From NCBI GenBank assembly GCA_009916335.1, contig SAAR01000124.1, forward strand, positions 1 through 9,489: 9,489 nt of DNA, in the 5' to 3' direction. Below, piece after piece: positions 1 through 6,433 of the stretch (the stretch's first letter is position 1; each line of letters opens with the position of its first letter). The position numbers were made by a program, and so were the translations under genes. The notes under the pieces are model-generated. The model saw only the letters and a list, made by a program, of their open reading frames with translations, was not told where the DNA came from and did no database searches. The stretch is from Erysipelotrichia bacterium (GTDB taxonomy: Bacteria; Bacillota_I; Bacilli_A; Erysipelotrichales; Erysipelotrichaceae).

Positions 1-120
1 CCTGTCCACTTTGTCGTTCTGCAACAATATTTTGTTATTTTTAATTGCCATCGTGAACCCACTTATTAAGATAACAGTAACAAGAACCCATCCAAAAATT
101 GGAATTTTAACGCCACCCAT
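1..120 (-). CDS. Small membrane protein, N-terminal part only (cut by window edge)
   Basis: Forty open codons read leftwards from an ATG at 118-120 and continue past the edge of the window, so the C-terminus is unseen. The start is well supported: AAGGAG lies 5 nt upstream (126-131). After a short N-terminus with one lysine, residues 6-26 (from IPIFGW to TMAI) form a single strongly hydrophobic stretch, followed by a polar segment with several Lys and Asn. This looks like a signal anchor or the first transmembrane helix, so the protein is probably in the inner membrane. I do not recognise the family. The leader upstream is nearly identical to those of the relaxase (2231) and of the lipoprotein operon (8555), which suggests co-expression with the transfer gene. 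It could be a small component of a transfer or secretion apparatus, but nothing in these 40 residues proves that. Confidence 0.7.
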   Translation of the reverse strand, partial: MGGVKIPIFGWVLVTVILISGFTMAIKNNKILLQNDKVDR

Positions 121-127
121 GCTTACT

Positions 128-162
128 CCTTTAAATTTTGATATTCCTATTATTAACATTTT
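128..162 (-). promoter_or_regulatory. Shared leader element, copy 1 (membrane protein gene)
   Basis: Read on the minus strand this gives AAAATGTTAATAATAG, then GAATATCAAAATTTAAAGG, ending in the ribosome binding site of the gene starting at 120. It matches copy 3 (8562-8597) in a 16-base block and a 15-base block separated by 4-5 differing bases, and matches copy 2 (2192-2224) through the first block. The TGTTAATAAT part could be a TG-extended -10 region, with transcription starting close to the ribosome binding site, but a repressor operator is equally possible. Confidence 0.7.
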
Positions 163-240
163 GCAGAGTTAAGTTTTGAGAGTGAAGTAACTGTTTTAAT
201 ATTTTACGTACTGAAAAACAGATATGGGGTATCAAATAGC

Positions 241-289
241 GTATATTTCATAATATCTATGTTTTTTCGGGATTTATTATGAAATATAC
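241..289. repeat. Perfect 15-bp inverted repeat with 19-bp spacer
   Basis: The left arm GTATATTTCATAATA (241-255) is the exact reverse complement of the right arm TATTATGAAATATAC (275-289). The spacer (256-274) contains a T-run followed by CGGG. It lies about 120 bp upstream of the membrane protein start. Function is unknown: a protein-binding site, a transfer or replication site, or a recombination site are all possible. Confidence 0.75.
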
Positions 290-467
290 AATGCATTTTG
301 TATGCAAGTAATCTTAATTAGATTCTTGGTTATATTATAAAAGTTATATTTGTTAAAAATTAACGGTATGTGAAAAAGTGTCAAGGGAGACTATATTTAG
401 GAGGTTTTAGCAAGTTTTTTTTGAAAAAATTTAATAGTAAAAACAGCTATTTTAAAAATATCCAATC

Positions 468-519
468 AAGTGTGACCAAATTTAATAGATTTTTTTCGTA
501 AGTGTGACTAAATTTAATA
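468..519. repeat. Pair of 20-bp direct repeats, spaced 32 bp
   Basis: AAGTGTGACCAAATTTAATA at 468-487 and AAGTGTGACTAAATTTAATA at 500-519 differ at one base. The 10-base tail AAATTTAATA also occurs a third time at 427-436. Period is 32 bp, about three helical turns, so bound proteins would sit on the same face. Possible explanations are iterons, operator repeats, or internal repeats of an IS21-type insertion sequence end; no transposase gene remains in the window to support the last. Confidence 0.75.
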
Positions 520-542
520 AAAATATTTGCGTATGTAGGAGC

Positions 543-576
543 AAGATAAAGTCTAGTATGTACTAGACTTTATCTT
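543..576. repeat. 16-bp perfect palindrome downstream of the ATPase gene
   Basis: AAGATAAAGTCTAGTA (543-558) and TACTAGACTTTATCTT (561-576) are exact reverse complements with only TG between them. As RNA the loop would open to about 4 nt on a 15-bp stem. The palindrome begins 19 bp after the stop codon of the minus-strand ATPase gene, so it may act as its terminator or protect its 3' end. It lacks a proper U-run on the minus strand, so a protein-binding palindrome is an alternative. Confidence 0.6.
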
Positions 577-595
577 TTGATATCCAATTAGATAC

Positions 596-2062
596 TCACA
601 TTAATTGTTCAATGGTTATATCATCAGCAATGTTAAGCGAGTTATAATACTGGTTTCTTTGACAGCCGTACGAGGTGAGAAAAACTAATTTGATATCAAA
701 TTTTGATGGAGCAAGATATTTTTTAAGTTGTTCAATCTTATTTAAAATATCTTCTTTATATTTTTTGGTTATTTCGAATTGTGTATTGTAAAACTTGCAC
801 TCAACAACATCATAAACGCTATTTTGATACTCAACAAGTAGATCAATTTGAGCACCTCTTTCACCTTCTTCTTTTGCTGTAGTGCTCCAATAATGATAGC
901 TCTTGGCAAGCCCTTTAGTAGAGCGTGCTTGTAAGTAGGCATCTATATTGGATAAACAAAGCGTTTCAAATGCGAATCCAGCCCAAATGGCATACTTTTG
1001 GCTACTCATAACATTGGTAAAATAAGGTTTTTGCAATGCTAAAATCTCATTTTTTGAAAAGGGTTTTACCCAGGTATTGTAAAAAAGAATAAACGGGTCA
1101 CATATCTTCAATCGTACATTTATCTTAGAGCCAAAGCGATTTAAGACTTGTAGAAATCCTGTCTCACACAGCTCATCAATAGCTTTTTTGAGCTTAATGC
1201 TATTACTTTCTTTGAGAGTATTGGTAATTTCTGTTTGCGTAAGTCCACTTTGTTTTTGTATCAATACATCAATTATTTGGGCATAATAGCTTGATTTATC
1301 GCGAAAGAGAGATAAAAAGATTTCTGTGTACTCTTTATTGAGATGCCCATCTACATTAAAAATCAAATCATCAACATTTTGAGCAATTGATTTTTTTGGG
1401 TCTAAAAATTCAAGATACTTAGCAACACCTCCAAAAATCATATAGGCTTCTACAACAGTTTTATCATCAATCATAAATCCTTTCTCTTCCAACAAAAACT
1501 GTTTTGTTTCTTTCAGGGTAAAAGGTTTTAAGTGAATCTTGCAATCTAGTCTCTGGTACAGTGGTCCTTTACTATCTTCAAAAATTTTATGTTTTATCCA
1601 TGCAGAATTAGGTCCACAAAGGATACAAACAATATGGTTGTCATTCAATGCAAATTCATTCCAAAAGTAACCAAAGGCTCCTAAAAAACCTGATTTGTTC
1701 TCTTGATCAATCCAAGGCACTTCATCTAAGAATAAAACAATTCTTTTATGTTGTTTTTGAATAGAAATAATCGCTTGTTTGAGGAATGTAAAAGCATTTG
1801 CCCATGTTTTGATAATGCGATCTGGTTTGATGCCAAACCACTCTTCTACAGCAATTACAAAATACTCAATTTGGGAAGAAGCATCTAACATATAAGAACC
1901 AGTGAAACGAAAAAAAGCACATTCTTTTCTATGCTCAATGAACATTGTATTAACCAGATAAGTTTTGCCAATTCTTCTACGACCATAAATTGCGATAAGC
2001 CTACTACTCTCTTTTTCACACTCTTCTGTAAGTTTAGCAATTTCCACATCTCTTCCGATCAT
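596..2062 (-). CDS. Archaeal-type P-loop ATPase with C-terminal DUF234 (PD-(D/E)XK-like) domain
   Basis: This 488-residue protein begins MIGRDVEIAKL, the usual opening of this ATPase class, and has Walker A GRRRIGKT (residues 27-34) and Walker B VLFLDE (109-114). Residues up to about 210 form the ATPase_2-type core. A winged-helix-like segment follows (about 250-320, including LTQTEITNTLKESNSIKLKK). The C-terminal third matches the DUF234 arrangement and keeps the residues of a PD-(D/E)XK nuclease fold: E366, D407 (QIDLLVEY) and E421-C-K423. The start is supported by AAAGGA 6 nt upstream (2069-2074) and by a TG-extended TATAAT at 2087-2095. The length is normal for the family and no break is seen. 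The family is common in archaea and scattered in bacteria, often as stand-alone cargo; its role is not established. It is divergent from the relaxase and does not carry the shared leader, so it is probably an independent accessory gene. Confidence 0.9.
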   Translation of the reverse strand: MIGRDVEIAKLTEECEKESSRLIAIYGRRRIGKTYLVNTMFIEHRKECAFFRFTGSYMLDASSQIEYFVIAVEEWFGIKPDRIIKTWANAFTFLKQAIISIQKQHKRIVLFLDEVPWIDQENKSGFLGAFGYFWNEFALNDNHIVCILCGPNSAWIKHKIFEDSKGPLYQRLDCKIHLKPFTLKETKQFLLEEKGFMIDDKTVVEAYMIFGGVAKYLEFLDPKKSIAQNVDDLIFNVDGHLNKEYTEIFLSLFRDKSSYYAQIIDVLIQKQSGLTQTEITNTLKESNSIKLKKAIDELCETGFLQVLNRFGSKINVRLKICDPFILFYNTWVKPFSKNEILALQKPYFTNVMSSQKYAIWAGFAFETLCLSNIDAYLQARSTKGLAKSYHYWSTTAKEEGERGAQIDLLVEYQNSVYDVVECKFYNTQFEITKKYKEDILNKIEQLKKYLAPSKFDIKLVFLTSYGCQRNQYYNSLNIADDITIEQLM

Positions 2063-2086
2063 AGCAATTCCTTTAAGATTTTAACA

Positions 2087-2095
2087 ATTATACCA
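2087..2095 (-). promoter_or_regulatory. Extended -10 promoter of the ATPase gene
   Basis: On the minus strand the sequence TGGTATAAT gives a TG-extended consensus -10. It lies 24 bp before the ATG at 2062, so the transcript would have a leader of about 17 nt carrying AAAGGA. No good -35 box is visible, which is usual for extended -10 promoters and for Campylobacterota. Confidence 0.55.
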
Positions 2096-2107
2096 TTTTT
2101 ATCAAAT

Positions 2108-2144
2108 CTAATGTATTTTTTTATATAGAAATATAAAAGATTAG
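2108..2144. repeat. Hairpin between the ATPase and relaxase genes (possible oriT part)
   Basis: TTTTATAT (2119-2126) and ATATAAAA (2131-2138) form an exact 8-bp stem around the loop AGAA. An outer pair, CTAAT (2108-2112) and ATTAG (2140-2144), adds a discontinuous second stem. It sits about 90-120 bp upstream of a relaxase gene, where MobF systems often carry their origin of transfer. No nic consensus can be named, and hairpins of this AT-rich kind can arise by chance. Confidence 0.3.
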
Positions 2145-2191
2145 TAAATTCTAAATAGTCTTCAAAATAAAAAACATATCTTCATTTTATG

Positions 2192-2224
2192 AAAATGTTA
2201 ATAATAGGATAAATCAAATAAGGA
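2192..2224 (+). promoter_or_regulatory. Shared leader element, copy 2 (relaxase gene)
   Basis: AAAATGTTAATAATAG followed by GATAAATCAAATAAGGA ends in the relaxase ribosome binding site (AAGGA, 2220-2224, 6 nt before the ATG). The 16-base core is identical to copies 1 and 3. The segment between ATCAAA and the ribosome binding site is a few bases shorter than in the other two. Confidence 0.7.
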
Positions 2225-2230
2225 ATTATC

Positions 2231-5200
2231 ATGTTAGCAAGACCACAACACGTTAATGCTTCTAGCGCACTTAACTACCACAAAGAAGCCAAAGACAACT
2301 ATTACCAAAACGAAGGGGATCTTGGTTCCTGGCAAGGTAAACTTGCTGAAGGACTTGGACTCACGGGAGCTGTTACAGCTGAAGATTTGGAACATATGCT
2401 TTGGGGAAGGGATCCAAAATCAGGCGAACAACTCGTTAATGACGTAAGGACAAATTCAAATGGTGACCGAATACGTTCCGCCTTAGATCTTACGTTTACG
2501 GCTCCAAAATCAGTTTCTATTGCAATGGAAGCAGCCATTGCTACGGGTCGTGAAGATATAGCTTCGATGCTCATTAATGCTCACCATCAAGCTGTGGAAA
2601 AAACACTAAATCTTGTAGAAGAACGCTATGCTCAAGCGCGTGAAACACACAAAGGTGAAACTAGATTTGTGCAAACGAGTAATTTGGCTATTGGTAAATT
2701 CACGCACACCACTGCACGTGGAGTTGAAGATAGCGATGGTAATGGTTTTATTGCACCAAATTTACATACTCACGCTGTTGTTATGAATATGACAAAAACG
2801 GACAAAGGCTTCAAATCTTTATCCAGTGAAAAGATCTTTGATAATTTTATGGCTTCAGGGATGCAATATCGAGCTGAACTGGCATCAGTTTTAAAAGAAC
2901 TAGGTATTGCTATGAGAAGTACGGATGCGTCTAAGGGGTTTTTTGAACTTGATAATGTATCAGATGAATTGATAAAAGAAATGTCCCCAAGGGCTGCGCA
3001 AATCGCAGAAGAAGTCACAAAATTGAAAGAACAATTTCCAAACGCTTCGATGGGAGAGTTGAAGCAAATGGCCGCACATAAAACACGCTCATGGAAAGGG
3101 AAAATGGATCGTGATGAAGTGAGGGCAGACAATATACGAAGGATTGAAAAATTAGGTTATTCCAAAGAAGAAATTCTTGCATTTAAAACATTCGATCGCA
3201 CTACAGGTCAAGAAAACGATAAAGAATTAGCCGACAAATACATTAAAAATGCAATTCAAGCGACAACCGATCAAAAAGCTGTTTTTGCGCGTGAAAATAT
3301 TGTTTCTGCTGCACAAAAATTTGCTTTAAAAGATGCTCTATCTCCAGAACTATTAGAAAGAGCTTTTGATGAAAACATGCAACAAAATAAAGAAAAAACA
3401 CAAATGTTTGCGCTTTCAAACGACAAGTACACGACTAAAGAGTTCATGCAAGCAGAGCGTTATCTTCTTGATTACACCCGCAAAAATAAAGATACATTCG
3501 AAAATCAGTTTACTCCAGATGAGGCTCTGTTATATATTAATAAATTTTCAAATTTACAAGAACATCCTTTGAAATCTGGGCAGATTGATGCTGGTGTTCA
3601 CATTCTTTCCTCTAAAGGTCAAATAATTGGCATACAAGGCGATGCTGGTACAGGTAAAACAACCCTCTTAAAATCTGTTAATGCAATTGCTGAACCAGAT
3701 TCATTGATTGGGTTAAGTTATACTGGTAAGGCAGCGGTTGAGATTGAAAATGCAACTGGACTTGAAAACAGAGTAAAAGAAAGTGCTGAAATGTTTGAGA
3801 ACGCAGGCATTCCATCAAAGACACTTTCTAAATTTTTAGGTGAAGCTTCAAAAATGAGCAAAGAAAAAAAGGCTCAATTTGCAGGGAAAAAGCTTATTGT
3901 CGATGAAGCATCAATGCTTGGTACACGCGATGCACAAAAACTCGTTAACTTTACACGTGAAAGTGGCGCACAACTCATCCTCATGGGAGATACGAAGCAA
4001 TTCGATGCTATTAGTGCGGGAAGTCCATTCAAGCTCTTGCAGAATAATGGTATGGACACAATTCATATGGACCAAGTAGTTCGACAAAAGGATTCTACAC
4101 TTATTGAAACAGTTACAAGCTTGAATTCAAAACGAAAAGACCGCGCAGAAAATGCGCTAAATATTCTTGACAAAGCAGGCAAAGTACATGAAATGGGAAC
4201 GTATATTGATGAAAATGGTGAAAAAGCTGTTGATAACGAACTTTTTTTACAAGAGTCTGTTGAAAAGATTGTTGACGAATATTTTAAACACCCAACAGAA
4301 ACGGATATTGTTATTTCTCAAAAACAACTTTTTGATCAAATGGTTCTTTCAAACACCAATGCTACAAAAACTGTTTTGAACGATGCTTTGCGATCCAAGG
4401 CTAAAGAACTTGGTTTTGTGAGTGTTGAAGATGAAAAAATTAATGTAAAAGAGAGCACACGGCTGAATCCAACTGATAAATATTTTGCTGAAAATTACGC
4501 AGTTGGTCAATATGTTACTGTTAATTCTCCAATTAAAGAACATTTGAATGAAAAGAATACAAACGGGTATCTCATACTTTCCGTAAATGCAGATAACAAT
4601 ACTATCACTGTTGATACAAATTCCCAAAATGAGGACATCCCTAAATCAATTGTTGTAGACTTGACGGAACATGGTGGCAAGCTACAGGCATATAAAGAGC
4701 AAGAAAAAGATTTTGCAGTTGGGGATAAAATTGTTTTTGAAAAAAACGAAAATAAAAAATACAATGTTAAGAACGGTGAAATAGCCAAAATTGTATCAAT
4801 CGATGGGGATAATATGACCGTTGATAAAGATGGTAAAGAATTGATGTTAGATACGAAAGAATATAATTATTTCTCGCATGGCTATGCAACATCGTTACAC
4901 AAATCACAAGGTGGGACAGGAGAGCGTGTATGGGCTGTCATGCCATCATCTATCCAAGACTTTTCAAGTTTTTATGTTGCTGCAACTAGAGCAGTCAACG
5001 ATTTTAATGTTATTACAGACAACAAAGAACTGTTGGCGTATAAAATCAATCATGAGAACTCAAAAGAAAACGTTATGGACTTTTTAAATGTCGATAAAAT
5101 TAAAGAGTTGCTCGATGAAAATAAAATTGACAATGCACTTAAATTTTTAAATGAAAACAAAGAGGCTTTTGCGGAGGAAGATCTTGAAAAAATTGAAAAA

Positions 5201-5428
5201 ATATTTGATGACTTCCAGCATGATGAAAACTGGAAAACTTTACAAGAAAAACTTCAAGATGATTCAGAGCTTATATATGAACAAAAAAAATATGAACACG
5301 ATTCTTTTTTAGAAAAAATGGAAGAACCTGAACAAGAAACTAAAATTGATGAAGCTACGATTGATAGAATGATAAAAGAGGCCTCTATCGAGCTTCAAAA
5401 AACTAGAAAAAGTGAAAACTCTTATTAG
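2231..5428 (+). CDS. MobF-family conjugative relaxase-helicase (TrwC/TraI type)
   Basis: The 1065-residue protein nicks one strand at the origin of transfer, stays bound to the 5' end and unwinds the DNA for export. The relaxase domain (about 1-330) has the candidate nucleophiles Y16, Y24 and Y25, the family motif SWQGKLAEGLGLTG, D86 in DLTFTAPKSVS, and the metal-binding histidines H159, H179 and H181 (NLHTHAVV). The helicase part is of RecD-like superfamily 1: Walker A GDAGTGKT (470-477), Walker B IVDEASM (D558, E559), GDTKQ (586-590), YATSLHKSQG (885-894) and YVAATRA (915-921). All motifs are intact. The tail after about 950 is acidic and helical. The start is fixed by AAGGA at 2220 and by the conserved N-terminus. 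Length is in the normal range for TrwC-like proteins, shorter than F TraI. One oddity is a loop of about nine extra residues between the first and second metal histidines. No coupling protein or secretion gene is in the window. I give no symbol because traA, traI and trwC are all used for this family. Confidence 0.95.
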   Translation: MLARPQHVNASSALNYHKEAKDNYYQNEGDLGSWQGKLAEGLGLTGAVTAEDLEHMLWGRDPKSGEQLVNDVRTNSNGDRIRSALDLTFTAPKSVSIAMEAAIATGREDIASMLINAHHQAVEKTLNLVEERYAQARETHKGETRFVQTSNLAIGKFTHTTARGVEDSDGNGFIAPNLHTHAVVMNMTKTDKGFKSLSSEKIFDNFMASGMQYRAELASVLKELGIAMRSTDASKGFFELDNVSDELIKEMSPRAAQIAEEVTKLKEQFPNASMGELKQMAAHKTRSWKGKMDRDEVRADNIRRIEKLGYSKEEILAFKTFDRTTGQENDKELADKYIKNAIQATTDQKAVFARENIVSAAQKFALKDALSPELLERAFDENMQQNKEKTQMFALSNDKYTTKEFMQAERYLLDYTRKNKDTFENQFTPDEALLYINKFSNLQEHPLKSGQIDAGVHILSSKGQIIGIQGDAGTGKTTLLKSVNAIAEPDSLIGLSYTGKAAVEIENATGLENRVKESAEMFENAGIPSKTLSKFLGEASKMSKEKKAQFAGKKLIVDEASMLGTRDAQKLVNFTRESGAQLILMGDTKQFDAISAGSPFKLLQNNGMDTIHMDQVVRQKDSTLIETVTSLNSKRKDRAENALNILDKAGKVHEMGTYIDENGEKAVDNELFLQESVEKIVDEYFKHPTETDIVISQKQLFDQMVLSNTNATKTVLNDALRSKAKELGFVSVEDEKINVKESTRLNPTDKYFAENYAVGQYVTVNSPIKEHLNEKNTNGYLILSVNADNNTITVDTNSQNEDIPKSIVVDLTEHGGKLQAYKEQEKDFAVGDKIVFEKNENKKYNVKNGEIAKIVSIDGDNMTVDKDGKELMLDTKEYNYFSHGYATSLHKSQGGTGERVWAVMPSSIQDFSSFYVAATRAVNDFNVITDNKELLAYKINHENSKENVMDFLNVDKIKELLDENKIDNALKFLNENKEAFAEEDLEKIEKIFDDFQHDENWKTLQEKLQDDSELIYEQKKYEHDSFLEKMEEPEQETKIDEATIDRMIKEASIELQKTRKSENSY

Positions 5429-5578
5429 GTAACGAATAGTCAAAACGCTCCCTGACAAAATAATTTTTATATAATTCTAGCCTAATCCTGGGGGAGAGCG
5501 ACCTTATAATCCAGTTATGCGTCCTTCTCCTAAATATCGTGCTAATTATGCTAACAATGGGAGATATAGTTCTTTCTT
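5429..5578. other. Gap between convergent relaxase and lipoprotein genes
   Basis: These 150 bases contain no clear rho-independent terminator. Around 5489-5530 the sequence is locally GC-richer (CTGGGGGAGAGCGACC) and can pair imperfectly with GTCCTTCTCC at 5521-5530, with two mismatches. A plus-strand frame from 5481 reads as a proline- and tyrosine-rich peptide (PNPGGERPYNPV, then MRPSPKYRANYANNGRY) and runs into the 3' end of the lipoprotein gene. It may be a fragment of a lost gene, but no start codon or ribosome binding site supports translation. Confidence 0.35.
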
Positions 5579-6340
5579 CTATTGTGGTTTTGTTGGATTA
5601 AAAACTATAAGTTTTAAAACATTTTCATCACTCATGCTTTGAGTTTGCTGTGGAAAGTAATAACGTATTTGCTCAACATAATCTGTAGGAGCATTTTTAT
5701 CAGCCAAATCTACAGTATCAGCACCATTCCCAATTAAAATCATAGTACGTGTTAGGCTTAACAATAATCCTTCTCTGCGGTCTTGGATTTTAATAAATGT
5801 ATTGTTGCCCCATGCAACAGGATTTCCAAATTTATCTTTTTTAAGCACCTTTATTACGTCTTCTCGTTCAATACCTTCTGGAATAATTATTCCAGTAAAA
5901 ATTATTTTAGGTCGTCCTTCTATAGTAGCCATCGACCATCTTTTAAAATACGAAACATCATTGGTTTGTATTAACTTTTTTTTATTTAGAAGATATAAAT
6001 AAGTATTTTCTTGTGCATCTTTATACAACGCATAATCATCATATTGATAAAACTTGGCATATGTTTCGTTTAAATCGAGCTGTTCTTGTTCAAAAGTACC
6101 AATCAAAGATTCACCATAATAAAGCTCTTCTCCTAAAATAGCATCTGTTGCTTTTGAAACACCGTAGCCAATAGTACCACCAGCAATTCCACCTGCCATA
6201 CCAACAGCCATGACAGCGTAAAGAGGGGTATTAACAACATGTTTGGCTACTTTGGTTGCATCATCATCTGTTTGTTTAACGGAACAAGCTGAAAATACTA
6301 ATATTACACACATTAAGTACAAGTTAAGAGCTTTTCTCAT
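5579..6340 (-). CDS. Predicted lipoprotein with glycine-rich hydrophobic segment
   Basis: This is a 253-residue exported protein of unknown family. The N-terminus has Arg and Lys, a hydrophobic core and the lipobox FSAC, predicting lipidation at C19. Residue +2 is Ser, so there is no Asp inner-membrane retention signal, and outer-membrane placement is likely. Residues 40-65 (PLYAVMAVGMAGG, then IAGGTIGYGVSKA) form a glycine-zipper-like stretch that could insert in a membrane or drive oligomerisation. The remainder is soluble, with aromatic-rich and charged segments and no motif I can name. The end, NPTKPQ, is polar. GGTGGTGG lies 4 nt before the ATG as a plausible ribosome binding site. It is transcribed alone from a divergent promoter at 6387-6400 and lacks the shared leader. 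Lipoproteins with glycine zippers occur in entry-exclusion and cell-envelope stress proteins, but I cannot assign a role. Confidence 0.8.
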   Translation of the reverse strand: MRKALNLYLMCVILVFSACSVKQTDDDATKVAKHVVNTPLYAVMAVGMAGGIAGGTIGYGVSKATDAILGEELYYGESLIGTFEQEQLDLNETYAKFYQYDDYALYKDAQENTYLYLLNKKKLIQTNDVSYFKRWSMATIEGRPKIIFTGIIIPEGIEREDVIKVLKKDKFGNPVAWGNNTFIKIQDRREGLLLSLTRTMILIGNGADTVDLADKNAPTDYVEQIRYYFPQQTQSMSDENVLKLIVFNPTKPQ

Positions 6341-6386
6341 GTATCCACCACCGTTTAATATTTATATTATTTGAGATATATATGTC

Positions 6387-6400
6387 TTATTATATAATAA
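6387..6400. promoter_or_regulatory. Palindromic divergent -10 region
   Basis: TTATTATATAATAA is a perfect 14-bp palindrome that presents TATAAT on both strands (plus 6393-6398, minus 6389-6394). Minus-strand transcription would start about 40 nt before the lipoprotein ATG at 6340. Plus-strand transcription would start about 30 nt before the AUU at 6434. No convincing -35 boxes are seen. The overlap means the two promoters should compete for polymerase. Confidence 0.5.
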
Positions 6401-6433
6401 TGCTTATAAATAGTTACTACAAAAGGAACAAAG

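Larger units (their letters stand above)
121..595. other. Repeat-rich non-coding region
   Basis: There is no convincing gene in these 475 bases; open frames are short and lack ribosome binding sites. The stretch holds the leader of the membrane protein (128-162), a perfect 15-bp inverted repeat (241-255 with 275-289), a pair of 20-bp direct repeats (468-487 and 500-519) and a 16-bp palindrome (543-576). Such density of repeats in a gap beside mobilisation genes is typical of replication, transfer or recombination sites, or of the worn end of an insertion sequence. Which of these applies cannot be decided from sequence alone. Confidence 0.6.

Noticed and set aside
427..519. Repeats considered as a CRISPR array.
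   Set aside because: There are only two full copies, the spacing between them is 12 bp and no cas gene is in the window.
1931..2128. 65-codon plus-strand frame over the 5' end of the ATPase gene.
   Set aside because: It is antisense to the conserved Walker A region and has Phe/Ser-rich shadow composition.
2256..5087. Numerous open frames on both strands inside the relaxase gene (for example 2302-2574 minus, 4507-4788 minus, 4167-4379 plus).
   Set aside because: They overlap a full-length gene with all family motifs intact, have no ribosome binding sites worth noting and read as low-quality shadow sequence.
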